Source of the DNA: Corynebacterium glucuronolyticum DSM 44120
GTDB taxonomy: Bacteria; Actinomycetota; Actinomycetes; Mycobacteriales; Mycobacteriaceae
Direction of reading: 5' to 3'
Length of the DNA: 64,000 nucleotides
Assembly (NCBI RefSeq): GCF_030440595.1
Contig: NZ_CP047452.1
Coordinates: forward strand, 1,302,001-1,366,000
How positions within the stretch are numbered: position 1 is the first letter of the stretch; each line of letters begins with the position of its first letter. The notes beneath the pieces were generated by a model, which did not search any database, was not told the origin of the DNA, and worked only from the letters and a program-made list of their open reading frames with translations. Below are positions 1 through 9,693 of this stretch, one piece after another. The translations under genes were made by a program, and so were the position numbers.

Positions 1-642
1 GTCTTCGAAATTCCCTTCCCACAGGATCTCCGGATTTTGAATCGGCTGAGAATTCCCTCGAGTTTCCAGCAGTTCCCTGCACATGAGATGTTTATCGCTG
101 TCGATACGTCCAGTTCAATGGAAGGCCAGCCACTCGAAAGGACGAAAGAAATTCTCGCAGAGCTGTCCAAGGGGATGTTTGAATCGTCCTACGGTGAGTA
201 TGCATTCAGGCCGGGGGATAAAATTTCCTTCTTCGGTCTCACACCGCAGTCTTCTGGACCGAGCTACGTCGCGTACGACCCAGAAGATCCTGACTCCTAT
301 CGGGAATTGGAAGACTTTGCCAACGGGCTGAATACTGGCCCGAAGATTTCAACCTGCGAAACACTCATTAGAGGTCTTTTGGGAGCCGACGGGATGGGAA
401 ATGCAGTGCCAGCCGTCATATTTACAACAGGAACTGACGAGGACGACCCTGAATGCGAGAATTTCGAATCGAACGTTGACTCTCTACCAGAAGAGTCAGG
501 CCCACACCCCGCTTATATCTTCCTGCTTGATCCGGCTCATACCGAGTGGATGGATACGCTCGCCGAAATAACAGGTGGACAGGTGTTTGACGCAACGACA
601 GATGAAGGAGTGAGAGAAGGAATGAGGGAAGTTCGTGAGTAA
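1..642 (+). CDS. VWA-domain protein, 5' end outside window
   Basis: The frame is open from base 1, so the gene begins upstream; a TTG at 37 is only an internal codon. The visible 213 residues hold a von Willebrand factor A fold. The MIDAS motif DTSSS follows a hydrophobic strand (MFIAVDTSSSM), and a second strand AVIFTTGTDEDD supplies further metal-site acids. VWA domains bind partner proteins through a divalent metal. No signal peptide or membrane segment is visible in this part. The stop overlaps the GTG start of the next gene by 8 nt, so the two are probably co-translated and may work together. The partner and process are not identifiable from sequence alone. Confidence 0.75.
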   Translation, partial: VFEIPFPQDLRILNRLRIPSSFQQFPAHEMFIAVDTSSSMEGQPLERTKEILAELSKGMFESSYGEYAFRPGDKISFFGLTPQSSGPSYVAYDPEDPDSYRELEDFANGLNTGPKISTCETLIRGLLGADGMGNAVPAVIFTTGTDEDDPECENFESNVDSLPEESGPHPAYIFLLDPAHTEWMDTLAEITGGQVFDATTDEGVREGMREVRE

Positions 643-1384
643 ACGCACATCAACATCGCATAGGAAGCAGACGGGAACGGATGCCGACTCTTCGTTTTTT
701 CGCTCTCGTCAAAACCTCGTCGGCGTAGTAGTCGCTTTTCTTGTCATCATCGTGCACATCGTTGTGGGGTTAGGTGTGCTGTGGCCACTTGTGGCGATTT
801 GTGGTTGGGGTGCAGGTGTCATGCTCACTCCAAAGAAGCAACCACCGGCTATTGAAAAGAAGGCTATTCCGTTACAAACCGGTCTCAAGCGGACGCTAAC
901 AACGACGATGCGGAAGCTAGACAAAGCTGAGGTGCCGGACCGCGTTATGGATACGGCGAAGGATCTCCAGCGCAACACGAAATACGTGCTAGCAAACTGG
1001 GATGACCTCGAAGGCCAGCCCGAACATCAGCTAACTATGAATGATGTAGTGAACGTCTACTTTCCGCAAGTTGTTGGAGACTACATCGATGTGCCCAATA
1101 AGCTCCACCCAGATGCGGTGGAAAGTGTCGTGAAGTCGATTCATTCGCTTGACCAGGCCGTAGAGCGGATCAGGGACGGGATCATCAGGCACAGTCTCGA
1201 TACATTAAGTTCGAACGCCAAAAGTTTGGAAAGTAAATTCGCCTCGCCCACGCTCACCCAGCAAATCGAATCGTCTTCCGCAGCAGCAGGTAATGATAAT
1301 AATAAGGTTCTCAAAGGTGCCGATAACGAGGAGAATCCGAGGGCGAAGAGAAAGCTACGGGAATATCCGGCTTTTGAGGATTAG
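635..1384 (+). CDS. XpaC-like membrane-anchored protein
   Basis: A 249-residue protein starting at GTG 635 inside the end of the VWA gene. It has a basic, Ser/Thr-rich N-terminus, then a hydrophobic hairpin (about residues 27-66) that should form two membrane segments, then a long charged helical domain. The C-terminal pattern, with VYFPQVVGDYIDVPNKL and repeated amphipathic helices, resembles the 5-bromo-4-chloroindolyl phosphate hydrolysis (XpaC) family, which often accompanies VWA or toxic-anion-resistance proteins. The family assignment is by eye and moderate; the enzymatic role is unknown. The tail is Asn/Lys/Glu-rich and probably disordered. Confidence 0.55.
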   Translation: MSKRTSTSHRKQTGTDADSSFFRSRQNLVGVVVAFLVIIVHIVVGLGVLWPLVAICGWGAGVMLTPKKQPPAIEKKAIPLQTGLKRTLTTTMRKLDKAEVPDRVMDTAKDLQRNTKYVLANWDDLEGQPEHQLTMNDVVNVYFPQVVGDYIDVPNKLHPDAVESVVKSIHSLDQAVERIRDGIIRHSLDTLSSNAKSLESKFASPTLTQQIESSSAAAGNDNNKVLKGADNEENPRAKRKLREYPAFED

Positions 1385-2929
<1,545 letters not shown>

Positions 2930-2954
2930 AAGGCAGTTTCAGCATCTGGATAAA

Positions 2955-2974
2955 GCCACGGGTTTCCCGGTGGC
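2955..2974 (+). terminator. hairpin after argH
   Basis: Stem GCCAC(2955-2959)/GTGGC(2970-2974) continued by GGG/CCC with one bulged G and a TTT loop, 25 nt after the argH stop. It has no T-run, so it may be a non-canonical terminator. Confidence 0.4.
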
Positions 2975-3020
2975 GTATCGGTGACTCCGGAAGCCGAAAC
3001 ACAGGTGAATTAAATGGCTG

Positions 3021-3083
3021 GCCGCCATCGGTGCGCAGTACTCATGCCAAGGGCAAAACGGCGCTGTGCAGTCCGATGGCGGC
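3021..3083. other. 63-nt two-tier stem-loop
   Basis: GCCGCCATCGG (3021-3031) is fully complementary to CCGATGGCGGC (3073-3083). A second helix, TGCGCAG (3032-3038) with CTGTGCA (3064-3070), stacks inside it, separated on one side by a 2-nt bulge. The 25-nt apex contains a mini-hairpin TGCC-AA-GGGCA. It lies in the 422-bp gap between argH and the Trm112-like gene and is not followed by a T-run. It could be a structured RNA or an intergenic repeat. Confidence 0.6.
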
Positions 3084-3337
3084 TCATCTGTTCGCGCCCC
3101 GCAAACGATCTTGCAGGCACCTGCGGGCAAAACCTCGGTGGCGATCTCACAGCTGAACAGCGCACAGCCTAAAGTACTGCCTAAACATGGCTGTGAACGG
3201 ATAATCCTCTAGGGCAGTGAAGAGGGAGTAGCGGTACAACGGGGGCATCGACAAGCTAAAATCAAGGACTATACCTTGACTTTCCGGAGGTCTGCCGGGG
3301 GCGAGAGGGTACAGCAAACGTGCGCGGGGGAAGTATG

Positions 3338-3343
3338 TACAAT
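3338..3343 (+). promoter_or_regulatory. -10 box of Trm112-like gene
   Basis: Extended -10 TATG-TACAAT ends 8 nt before ATG 3352. No Shine-Dalgarno sequence is present, so a leaderless transcript is likely. Confidence 0.5.
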
Positions 3344-3351
3344 CACAGCTT

Positions 3352-3552
3352 ATGAGTATTGATCCCAAGCTATTGGATGTAGTGGTGTGCCCGAAAGACA
3401 AAGGTCCACTTCGATATCTGGAGGACGAGCAACTGCTGGTTAACGAACGGCTGGGGATCGCCTATCGCATCGAGGATTCCATCCCCGTGCTGCTTGAATC
3501 GGAAGCGCAGCCGTACCCAGCATCAGGGACTGCGGCTGCGGACGCGAACTAA
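3352..3552 (+). CDS. Trm112-like / UPF0434 small protein
   Basis: A 66-residue protein of the Trm112/YcaR (UPF0434) family. It has the family pattern LLDVVVCPKDKGPL near residues 6-20 and the strand GIAYRIEDSIPVLLESEA near the middle. Eukaryotic and archaeal Trm112 activates RNA and protein methyltransferases; the bacterial role is not established. Only one of the usual paired cysteines is visible (CPKD), so a complete zinc site is unlikely. It lies between argH and tyrS as in other corynebacteria and is probably transcribed from its own promoter at 3338. Confidence 0.85.
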   Translation: MSIDPKLLDVVVCPKDKGPLRYLEDEQLLVNERLGIAYRIEDSIPVLLESEAQPYPASGTAAADAN

Positions 3553-3712
3553 GGCGCAGGCGCGGAGATCTCTGCAAGGAGCACTGGAACAGCGAGTGGC
3601 GAACATGGCACCGTGGAGAGTTAATAAAACAGGAGAACCAAGAGTGCAAGAGGGAAATTCCCCTCTGTGAAGGCGCTCCTTTGTTTCTGTAACTCCTTTG
3701 CTCTTGCAAGAG

Positions 3713-3750
3713 GATATCCACCTGAGAAATAGAAGATATCCACCCGAGAA
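3713..3750 (+). repeat. 16-nt direct repeat upstream of tyrS
   Basis: GATATCCACCTGAGAA (3713-3728) and GATATCCACCCGAGAA (3735-3750) differ at one base and end 29 nt before the tyrS ATG. Just upstream, TGCAAGAG and CTCTTGCA could pair. This may be an operator or leader element; no regulator can be named. Confidence 0.5.
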
Positions 3751-3779
3751 TGTCGATCTGATAAGGAGAACATACTTCC

Positions 3780-5039
3780 ATGAACATTATTGAGGAACTG
3801 TCCTGGCGCGGACTTATTAACCAGTCCACAGACCTCGACGCGCTAAAAGAAGCGTGCGAGCAACCGATAACCTTGTACTGCGGTTTCGATCCAACAGGTT
3901 CGTCGCTGCACGCTGGGCACCTCGTGCCGCTTATTATGCTGCGCCGTTTCCAGCAGGCCGGTCACCACGTTCTTGCTCTCGGTGGCGGAGCCACCGGCAT
4001 GATCGGGGACCCGCGCGACGTCGGCGAACGCTCCATGCTGTCGGACGAAACCGTTCGAGAGAACCTCGCCAGCATTCAGGGCCAAATCAGCAAGTTTGTG
4101 GAGCTCGACGGCGAAAAAGGTGAGCTTCTTAACAACGCTGACTGGATCTCGAAGATGAACGTCATCGAGTTCCTGCGCGACATCGGAAAGTCTTTCTCCC
4201 TCAACGTCATGCTCGACCGCGATACAGTGAAGCGTCGCTTGGAAAACGACGGCATGAGCTACACAGAGTTCTCGTACATGTTGCTGCAGGCCAATGACTA
4301 CGTTCATCTTGCCCGCGCCTATAACTGCAGCCTGCAGATCGGTGGTGGCGATCAGTGGGGCAACATCGTCTCTGGCGTTGACCTGAACCGTCGTATGGAC
4401 GGCCGCAAGGTTCACGGTCTTACGGTGCCGCTAGTCACCGATGCGGAGGGTAAGAAATTTGGTAAGTCCACCGGTGGCGGAAAGCTCTGGCTCGATCCGG
4501 AACTGACCAGCCCGTACTCCTGGTACCAGTACTTCATCAACGCCGGCGATTCGGTCGTCATCAACTACCTCAAGTGGTTTACATTCCTCACCCAGGAAGA
4601 AATCGCTGAGTACGAGCAAAAGGTTGCTGACCAGCCATTCAAGCGCGAGGCTCAGAAGCGCCTGGCTCAGGAACTCACCACTCTCGTCCACGGCGAGGAG
4701 GCGACTAAGGCCGTGGAGCTCGCAACGCAGGCGCTGTTTGGTAAAGCTGAACTCGACAGCCTTGACGAAAAGACCCTGGCAGGTGCGCTCGCCGAGACGA
4801 CCGTTGCGGAGGTGAGCGCCGGCGACGAACCGACCATCGTGGATCTTCTCGTAGCGGCGGGTCTTGCTGAGTCCAAGGGTGCTGCTCGCCGTGCGATTAA
4901 GGAGGGCGGTGCCTACGCCAATAACAAGCGCATCGAGGATGCTGAATGGAAGCCAAAGGAATCCGATCTCCTCCACGGTTCCTGGCTTGTACTCCGCAAG
5001 GGCAAGAAGAACTTCGGTGGCGCCAAATACGCGCACTAA
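3780..5039 (+). CDS. tyrS: tyrosyl-tRNA synthetase
   Basis: Charges tRNA-Tyr with tyrosine in the cytosol (class I aminoacyl-tRNA synthetase). 419 residues, normal for bacterial TyrRS. The HIGH-type motif is HAGH in [15 protein letters not shown] (about residues 38-52), and the KMSKS-type loop is KKFGKST (about 224-230). The tyrosine-binding segment [15 protein letters not shown] is intact. An S4 RNA-binding domain occupies about residues 350-415. ATG 3780 has AAGGAG 11 nt upstream. A strong hairpin follows the stop at 5067. Confidence 0.98.
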   Translation: MNIIEELSWRGLINQSTDLDALKEACEQPITLYCGFDPTGSSLHAGHLVPLIMLRRFQQAGHHVLALGGGATGMIGDPRDVGERSMLSDETVRENLASIQGQISKFVELDGEKGELLNNADWISKMNVIEFLRDIGKSFSLNVMLDRDTVKRRLENDGMSYTEFSYMLLQANDYVHLARAYNCSLQIGGGDQWGNIVSGVDLNRRMDGRKVHGLTVPLVTDAEGKKFGKSTGGGKLWLDPELTSPYSWYQYFINAGDSVVINYLKWFTFLTQEEIAEYEQKVADQPFKREAQKRLAQELTTLVHGEEATKAVELATQALFGKAELDSLDEKTLAGALAETTVAEVSAGDEPTIVDLLVAAGLAESKGAARRAIKEGGAYANNKRIEDAEWKPKESDLLHGSWLVLRKGKKNFGGAKYAH

Positions 5040-5066
5040 GTAAATACGCAGGATCAAGATGGGATG

Positions 5067-5107
5067 GAGGTCTGCCAGTGGCTGTTGCCACTGGCAGGCC
5101 TCTTCCT
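5067..5107 (+). terminator. tyrS terminator
   Basis: A perfect 15-bp stem (5067-5081 with 5088-5102, one G-T pair) with a 6-nt loop, followed by TTCCT. It starts 28 nt after the tyrS stop. Confidence 0.8.
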
Positions 5108-5220
5108 ATGTCTTGATAAGTCTCAAAAAGCCTTGAGCAGCCCTGTATGGCTTTGAGTGTTCTGCGTCCGGAAATGGGGGATGGGGAGGTGTGGTTACGG
5201 GAGAGATGCGGGGTGTGGCT

Positions 5221-5259
5221 GTGGTTCGCAGATGTGGTTTGCGGATGCGGTTTACGGAT
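5221..5259. repeat. 13-nt degenerate tandem repeat, 3 copies
   Basis: Units GTGGTTCGCAGAT (5221), GTGGTTTGCGGAT (5234) and GCGGTTTACGGAT (5247), followed by a decayed fourth copy. Part of the 845-bp gene-free stretch 5108-5952, which otherwise holds no convincing ORF. Confidence 0.7.
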
Positions 5260-5342
5260 TCGGGTGCGCGAATCACGTATAGTGCGGGTGTGAGGGGATG
5301 CAGGCGGAAGTAGGTAGTTTGAGAGCTAAAGAGCTGTATCTA

Positions 5343-5439
5343 GAGAGTTGTAGCTTTGGAGCTGCAGTTAGAGGGCTGCAGCTTTGGAGCTGCAGTTAGA
5401 GGGCTGCAGCTTTGGAGCTGCAGTTAGAGGGCTGCAGCT
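5343..5439. repeat. 28-nt tandem repeat
   Basis: Two identical 28-nt units (5371-5398 and 5399-5426), preceded by a variant unit (5343-5370) and followed by a 13-nt partial copy (5427-5439). Each unit carries CTGCAG twice as GGCTGCAGC...GAGCTGCAG, so single strands can fold into many alternative hairpins. A decayed fringe of AGCT-rich sequence flanks it on both sides (5320-5480). Confidence 0.9.
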
Positions 5440-5952
5440 AAATTGCTCAGCTTGAGAGCTACAGTGAAAAAGCTTCAGTTAAGAGGTTGACCTCCGTGGG
5501 GCGGGTGTGTCCTAGAAACCGTGTCAGCGGGAGCTGTAGCCCCGTTTGCTCCCGGTTGCATCTAGTTGTGTCCGCAAAAATGCATGTTACATCACACTTG
5601 GGGGTAGTGAGTTAACTAGCTCAAAGGTGACGATTCTTTGGTTCCCTGGGAACGGCTGGAGAGAAAGGCATGTTAGGGGCATGGGATGTTGCGACAACAG
5701 TCAACATCGCGCGGTTTGGTTGAGGATAAGCGCGGGGGTACGCAACGCCGGAGGCTTTTTATCCGGAATTGCACAAACGTTACTATGAAACTGAACAATT
5801 TTCCCTAGGGAGCTCCCGGAAGATACGGGAGGCGATGGCGGGGTCAGCACAAAGCAGTGTGCAGAAGGCGGCGGCATCGCGATGCGAGAGACTTCCCCGT
5901 CTGAAAGCGGGGTGTCTTCTGCCACACGGGGAATGCGATGTGGAGGTTGGAT

Positions 5953-7179
5953 ATGACTGACCTGAAAACCGATGCTGGAACGAACGACCATACCGAGAAC
6001 ATGGGGTCGACCACAGGCTGCAGCGGGAACTCCACCGCTGCCAATTCCAGCTGTGCCAGAAGAGAATTAGTGCTCACGGCGGGGGATTATGAGGCACGGA
6101 TCAATCACGTTGGAGCCTCTTTAAGAAGCCTGACCTACAAGGGGCACCCCCTGACAGATACGTATCCCTTAGCAGATACGACAACCGTCGGCGACGGGGG
6201 AGAGGCCACAGGCGACGAATCGGGAAACATCCCATTTTGTGCCGGGATCGTCCTTGCTCCGTGGCCAAATCGAGTCCGCGACGGGCGCTTCGATTTTCGC
6301 GGAGAGACCCACCAGCTGGATCTCACGGAGCCAGAGAGATCTAACGCGATCCATGGACTTGTTGGATTTTGCCCCTGGGAAGAGGCAGTAAGTGCAGCTG
6401 AGCTAGAAACAGAAGCATCCGGAATTGCGGACGATAACGCAGACACCGGCGATGTATCCCGTTGCGCTGCAGCCGCCGGCGAGCTTTGTCGACACATCGC
6501 TCCGACAAAAGGGTGGCCGTGGGCAATGACTGTTACCGCCAGTTTCAAACTCCGCAAGGATAGTGGCCTAGCCGCGACATACCGGCTGGTTAACGACTCC
6601 GAGGAGACAATTCCGGTGGCCTTCGGCGTGCACACCTATCTCAACGCGTGGGGGACTCCCATCGATGAGTGCACAGCTTTTGTGCCGGTCACCGACTGTT
6701 TGCCACTCGACAGCGAACGTAACCTGCCCCTGGAGCCACTGCGCCTGGTACCACTTGCAGAATGCACCGACACAAGTAACGGAACGCAGGACCTGCCCCG
6801 CGAGGAGACAGACTGGCCGAGCGCTACAGCCCGTCTGCCCGAGAGTCTGTCCTTTGACTCGGGTCAGCAAATGCAGGGGGTGTGGCTGGACCACGCGTTC
6901 GTCGACGCGCGAAAAGCTACCGCAGACCGGACAATCCGTCTCGTCCACAGTAGTGGCAAGGGCGTGGAGATGACCGCAAGCCCAACACTTCCCTGGTTCC
7001 AGATCTTTACTGCTGACCCCGATCATGGGCAGGGATTCCCCGGTCGGGGGAGAGCTCTTGCCGTGGAACCCATGTCCGCCCCGCCAGACGCATTGCGCTC
7101 CGGAATCGGTTTGGTCGAGTTACCACCAGGGCGGTCTGTCGCCTACACCATCACGTTTCGTGCATTGACCGGTGACTAG
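5953..7179 (+). CDS. galM: aldose 1-epimerase (galactose mutarotase)
   Basis: Interconverts the alpha and beta anomers of galactose or glucose and would feed alpha-galactose to the galactokinase encoded downstream. 408 residues. Conserved histidines lie in NAIHGLVGF (about residue 127) and GVHTYLNA (about residue 224), and the C-terminal VEPMSAPPDALRSG matches the family region carrying the catalytic acid. It is longer than the usual 300-350 residues because of polar insertions (about 145-170 and 275-300). ATG 5953 is chosen because GGAGG lies 7 nt upstream. It heads the galactose cluster but is separated from the symporter by 341 bp containing a probable promoter. Confidence 0.85.
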   Translation: MTDLKTDAGTNDHTENMGSTTGCSGNSTAANSSCARRELVLTAGDYEARINHVGASLRSLTYKGHPLTDTYPLADTTTVGDGGEATGDESGNIPFCAGIVLAPWPNRVRDGRFDFRGETHQLDLTEPERSNAIHGLVGFCPWEEAVSAAELETEASGIADDNADTGDVSRCAAAAGELCRHIAPTKGWPWAMTVTASFKLRKDSGLAATYRLVNDSEETIPVAFGVHTYLNAWGTPIDECTAFVPVTDCLPLDSERNLPLEPLRLVPLAECTDTSNGTQDLPREETDWPSATARLPESLSFDSGQQMQGVWLDHAFVDARKATADRTIRLVHSSGKGVEMTASPTLPWFQIFTADPDHGQGFPGRGRALAVEPMSAPPDALRSGIGLVELPPGRSVAYTITFRALTGD

Positions 7180-7442
7180 CAGGTAATTTGACGCAGGTCG
7201 ATGCAGTGGCAGAGGCAGATTCCTAGATCGACAATCCGCTCTGTGCGGGGCAAGCCGAAGTCTTGCTGAGAGCATCGTTTTTGACACCCTGTGCACTGGT
7301 ATCACCTGCTTGTATCCGACGGTTGATCGTCAAAGGTGCGAAAGCCACACCGCAATCGCCGTCGGTTCTGTCCGAGCGACAGCGGTTGTCAAGGGTGGTT
7401 TAGCTTCTCCTACCAGCTGCTGCGCTTGGAACAGTGGCCGTC

Positions 7443-7472
7443 TTGAACTACTCGTGTAGCCCAGATCATAGT
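7443..7472 (+). promoter_or_regulatory. promoter before Na+/sugar symporter
   Basis: TTGAAC (7443-7448), 18-nt spacer, CATAGT (7467-7472). It would give a leader of about 40 nt before ATG 7521. The match to consensus is moderate. The rest of 7180-7442 shows no gene. Confidence 0.4.
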
Positions 7473-7520
7473 TAGGGCAACGTGCATGTGAATAGGACGG
7501 CAATGAAGAAAGGAAATCCT

Positions 7521-9182
7521 ATGGAACAGGCAGCGTCGGTATTGCGACTTGATGCCTCCTGGGTGGACTACACGCTCGTAGCCATCTACTTTGTTTTCGT
7601 ACTGGGAATTGGCCTCGCCGCGCGGCGCAAGGTCTCAACCTCTATTGACTTTTTCCTGGCTGGTCGTGGACTACCGGCTTGGGTAACCGGCCTCGCGTTC
7701 ATCTCCGCGAACTTGGGTGCCGTGGAAATCATCGGTATGTCTGCCAACGGCGTGGAATACGGCTTCCAGACGATGCACTACTTCTGGATCGGGGCGGTGC
7801 CAGCCATGGTATTCCTCGGCATCGTCATGATGCCGTTCTACTACGGCTCGCGCGTGCGTTCGGTTCCAGAATTCATGCGCAAGCGGTTCGGACCTGCGGC
7901 GCACCTCGTTAACGCGATCTCCTTCGCGTTGGCACAGCTGCTCATCGCCGGTATTAATCTGCTCCTACTAGCCAAAGTAGTTAACTCCCTGTTGGGCTGG
8001 GACATGTGGATTACTCTCCTCGTCGCGGCACTGATTGTGCTGAGCTACATCACCCTCGGTGGTCTCAGCGCCGCCATTTACAACGAGGTCATTCAGTTCT
8101 TTGTCATCGTTGCAGCACTCCTGCCACTCACCGTCATCGGAATGAAGCACGTCGGGGGCTGGAGCGGACTGAAAGAACAGCTTGCTTCCGAAAGTCACTT
8201 CCACACATGGCCTGGCATGGACATCTCCGGTTTTGACTCGCCTTTCTGGTCCGTCGTCGGCATTGTTTTTGGCCTTGGATTTGTGCTCTCCTTCGGATAC
8301 TGGACCACGAACTTTGTCGAGGTCCAGCGGTCCATGGCCGCCGACTCAATGTCAGCAGCGCGGAAGACACCAATCATAGGCGCCTTCCCCAAAATGTTCA
8401 TCCCCTTCATTGTTGTTCTACCTGGCATGGTGGCGGCATCTATTGTCACGCCGATCCGCGAGGGATCCGCGCAGCCAAACGATGCCGTCCTCTATCTCAT
8501 GCGTGATCTCCTGCCCAATGGACTTCTTGGGGTAGCGATCGCGGGACTCCTTGCAGCCTTCATGGCAGGCATGGCCGCGAACATTTCCGCCTTTAACACG
8601 GTGCTGAGCTACGACATTTGGCAAACCTACGTGGTTAAAGACCGCGACGATGACTATTACCTCCGCGTTGGCAGAATCGCGACTATCGCTGCGACATTAA
8701 TCGCAATTGGCACTGCCATGATTGCCAACAATTTTGGGAATGTCATGGACTACCTGCAGACACTGTTCGGGTTCTTCAACGCCCCTCTCTTTGCGACATT
8801 CCTCCTCGGCATGTTTTGGAAACGCATGACACCAGCCGCCGGTTGGACCGGTCTCGTCAGTGGCACCGCAGCGGCAGTTATCTACTGGTACATCTCCTCC
8901 TTTACGGGAGCAGAGGCTTCTTTCTTCAATCTCCCCGGACAGGGCACAGCCTTTATCGCTGCCTCACTGGCTTTCGCTGTGGACATCGCTGTCAGTGTGG
9001 TTGTGACAGTCTTCACTAAGCCGAAGGCAGACCACGAGCTGGTTGGCCTTGTTTCCTCAGTTACTCCGAAGGAGTTTCTCCGGGACCCGATCGAGGCCAC
9101 TCTTCCCTGGTACAAGCAAACCGTCCCGCTAGGAATAGCGTGCCTAGTTCTCGTCATCGCTCTCAACGTAGTGTTCGCGTAA
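7521..9182 (+). CDS. Na+/galactose-type symporter (SSS family)
   Basis: Cytoplasmic-membrane sodium:solute symporter importing a sugar with Na+. About 14 hydrophobic segments over 553 residues. The block TGLAFISANLGAVEIIGMSA, followed by the GVEYGFQTMHYFWIGAVP region, is very close to the SGLT subgroup exemplified by Vibrio vSGLT, which transports galactose. Later GFVLSFGYWTTNFVEVQR and the AGLLAAFMAGMAANISAFNT region are also SGLT-like. ATG 7521 is preferred over 7503 and 7482 because AGAAAGGA lies 6-7 nt upstream. Its position between galM and galT-galK supports galactose as substrate; this is an inference from context and family. Confidence 0.88.
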   Translation: MEQAASVLRLDASWVDYTLVAIYFVFVLGIGLAARRKVSTSIDFFLAGRGLPAWVTGLAFISANLGAVEIIGMSANGVEYGFQTMHYFWIGAVPAMVFLGIVMMPFYYGSRVRSVPEFMRKRFGPAAHLVNAISFALAQLLIAGINLLLLAKVVNSLLGWDMWITLLVAALIVLSYITLGGLSAAIYNEVIQFFVIVAALLPLTVIGMKHVGGWSGLKEQLASESHFHTWPGMDISGFDSPFWSVVGIVFGLGFVLSFGYWTTNFVEVQRSMAADSMSAARKTPIIGAFPKMFIPFIVVLPGMVAASIVTPIREGSAQPNDAVLYLMRDLLPNGLLGVAIAGLLAAFMAGMAANISAFNTVLSYDIWQTYVVKDRDDDYYLRVGRIATIAATLIAIGTAMIANNFGNVMDYLQTLFGFFNAPLFATFLLGMFWKRMTPAAGWTGLVSGTAAAVIYWYISSFTGAEASFFNLPGQGTAFIAASLAFAVDIAVSVVVTVFTKPKADHELVGLVSSVTPKEFLRDPIEATLPWYKQTVPLGIACLVLVIALNVVFA

Positions 9183-9197
9183 AGGTAGGTACTTGAA

Positions 9198-9641
9198 ATG
9201 AACAACTCACAATTTTCGCCTGAACGTGAAGGAAACGCCTCTAACCACGTGGGGTCCGACGACCCCTCACAGCACGACGTGGGCACCGCCCCGGAAACAG
9301 CAGGCGCCTTCGATATCCGTAACATAATCGCGCTTCTCCTTGGCATCTTTGGCATCCTTCTCCTGTTTGCCTACTTTGTCATAGACCCTGGTATTAATCC
9401 GGACTCTGGGGATCCGAAAAATGCCTCCTATAACCTCATCACCGGAATGTGCTTGGTGCTTGCCGCAGTGGTTTTCGCCTTGTGGGCGAAGCTCAGTCCG
9501 ATTCGGGTCGATGCGGAAGCCGCGCGAATCCGAGAAGAGCACCACAAGGAGATGGAAGCTCAACGTGAGCAAGCGCTTGCGCAGTTTAACCAGCAGGTTG
9601 CAGGCAAGACGCCGGGAAAGGGCAGCGATAACAGTGACTAA
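9198..9641 (+). CDS. small two-helix membrane protein, symporter partner
   Basis: A 147-residue protein beginning 15 nt after the symporter stop, with a GGTAGG stretch just upstream of its ATG. It has an acidic, polar N-terminus, hydrophobic segments at about residues 41-62 and 79-97, then a charged helix rich in Glu, Arg and Gln (IREEHHKEMEAQREQALAQF) that could be a coiled coil. No family name is recognised. Tight coupling with the symporter suggests an accessory or stabilising subunit; that is inference. Confidence 0.75.
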   Translation: MNNSQFSPEREGNASNHVGSDDPSQHDVGTAPETAGAFDIRNIIALLLGIFGILLLFAYFVIDPGINPDSGDPKNASYNLITGMCLVLAAVVFALWAKLSPIRVDAEAARIREEHHKEMEAQREQALAQFNQQVAGKTPGKGSDNSD

Positions 9642-9693
9642 CAGCACAACGGGTACTGCGCGAAATGAGGACGCGGGCCGTACCATCGGAAAT

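Noticed and set aside
2939..3130. Cobalamin-riboswitch-like look of the hairpins after argH
   Set aside because: No B12-box core sequence is present and the downstream gene is unrelated to cobalamin.
3606..3616. T-box-like TGGCACCGTGG upstream of tyrS
   Set aside because: A T-box for tRNA-Tyr should present TGGTACC, and no Stem I, specifier loop or terminator/antiterminator pair is apparent.
5343..5439. CRISPR array
   Set aside because: The 28-nt units are directly adjacent with no unique spacers, and no cas genes are present.
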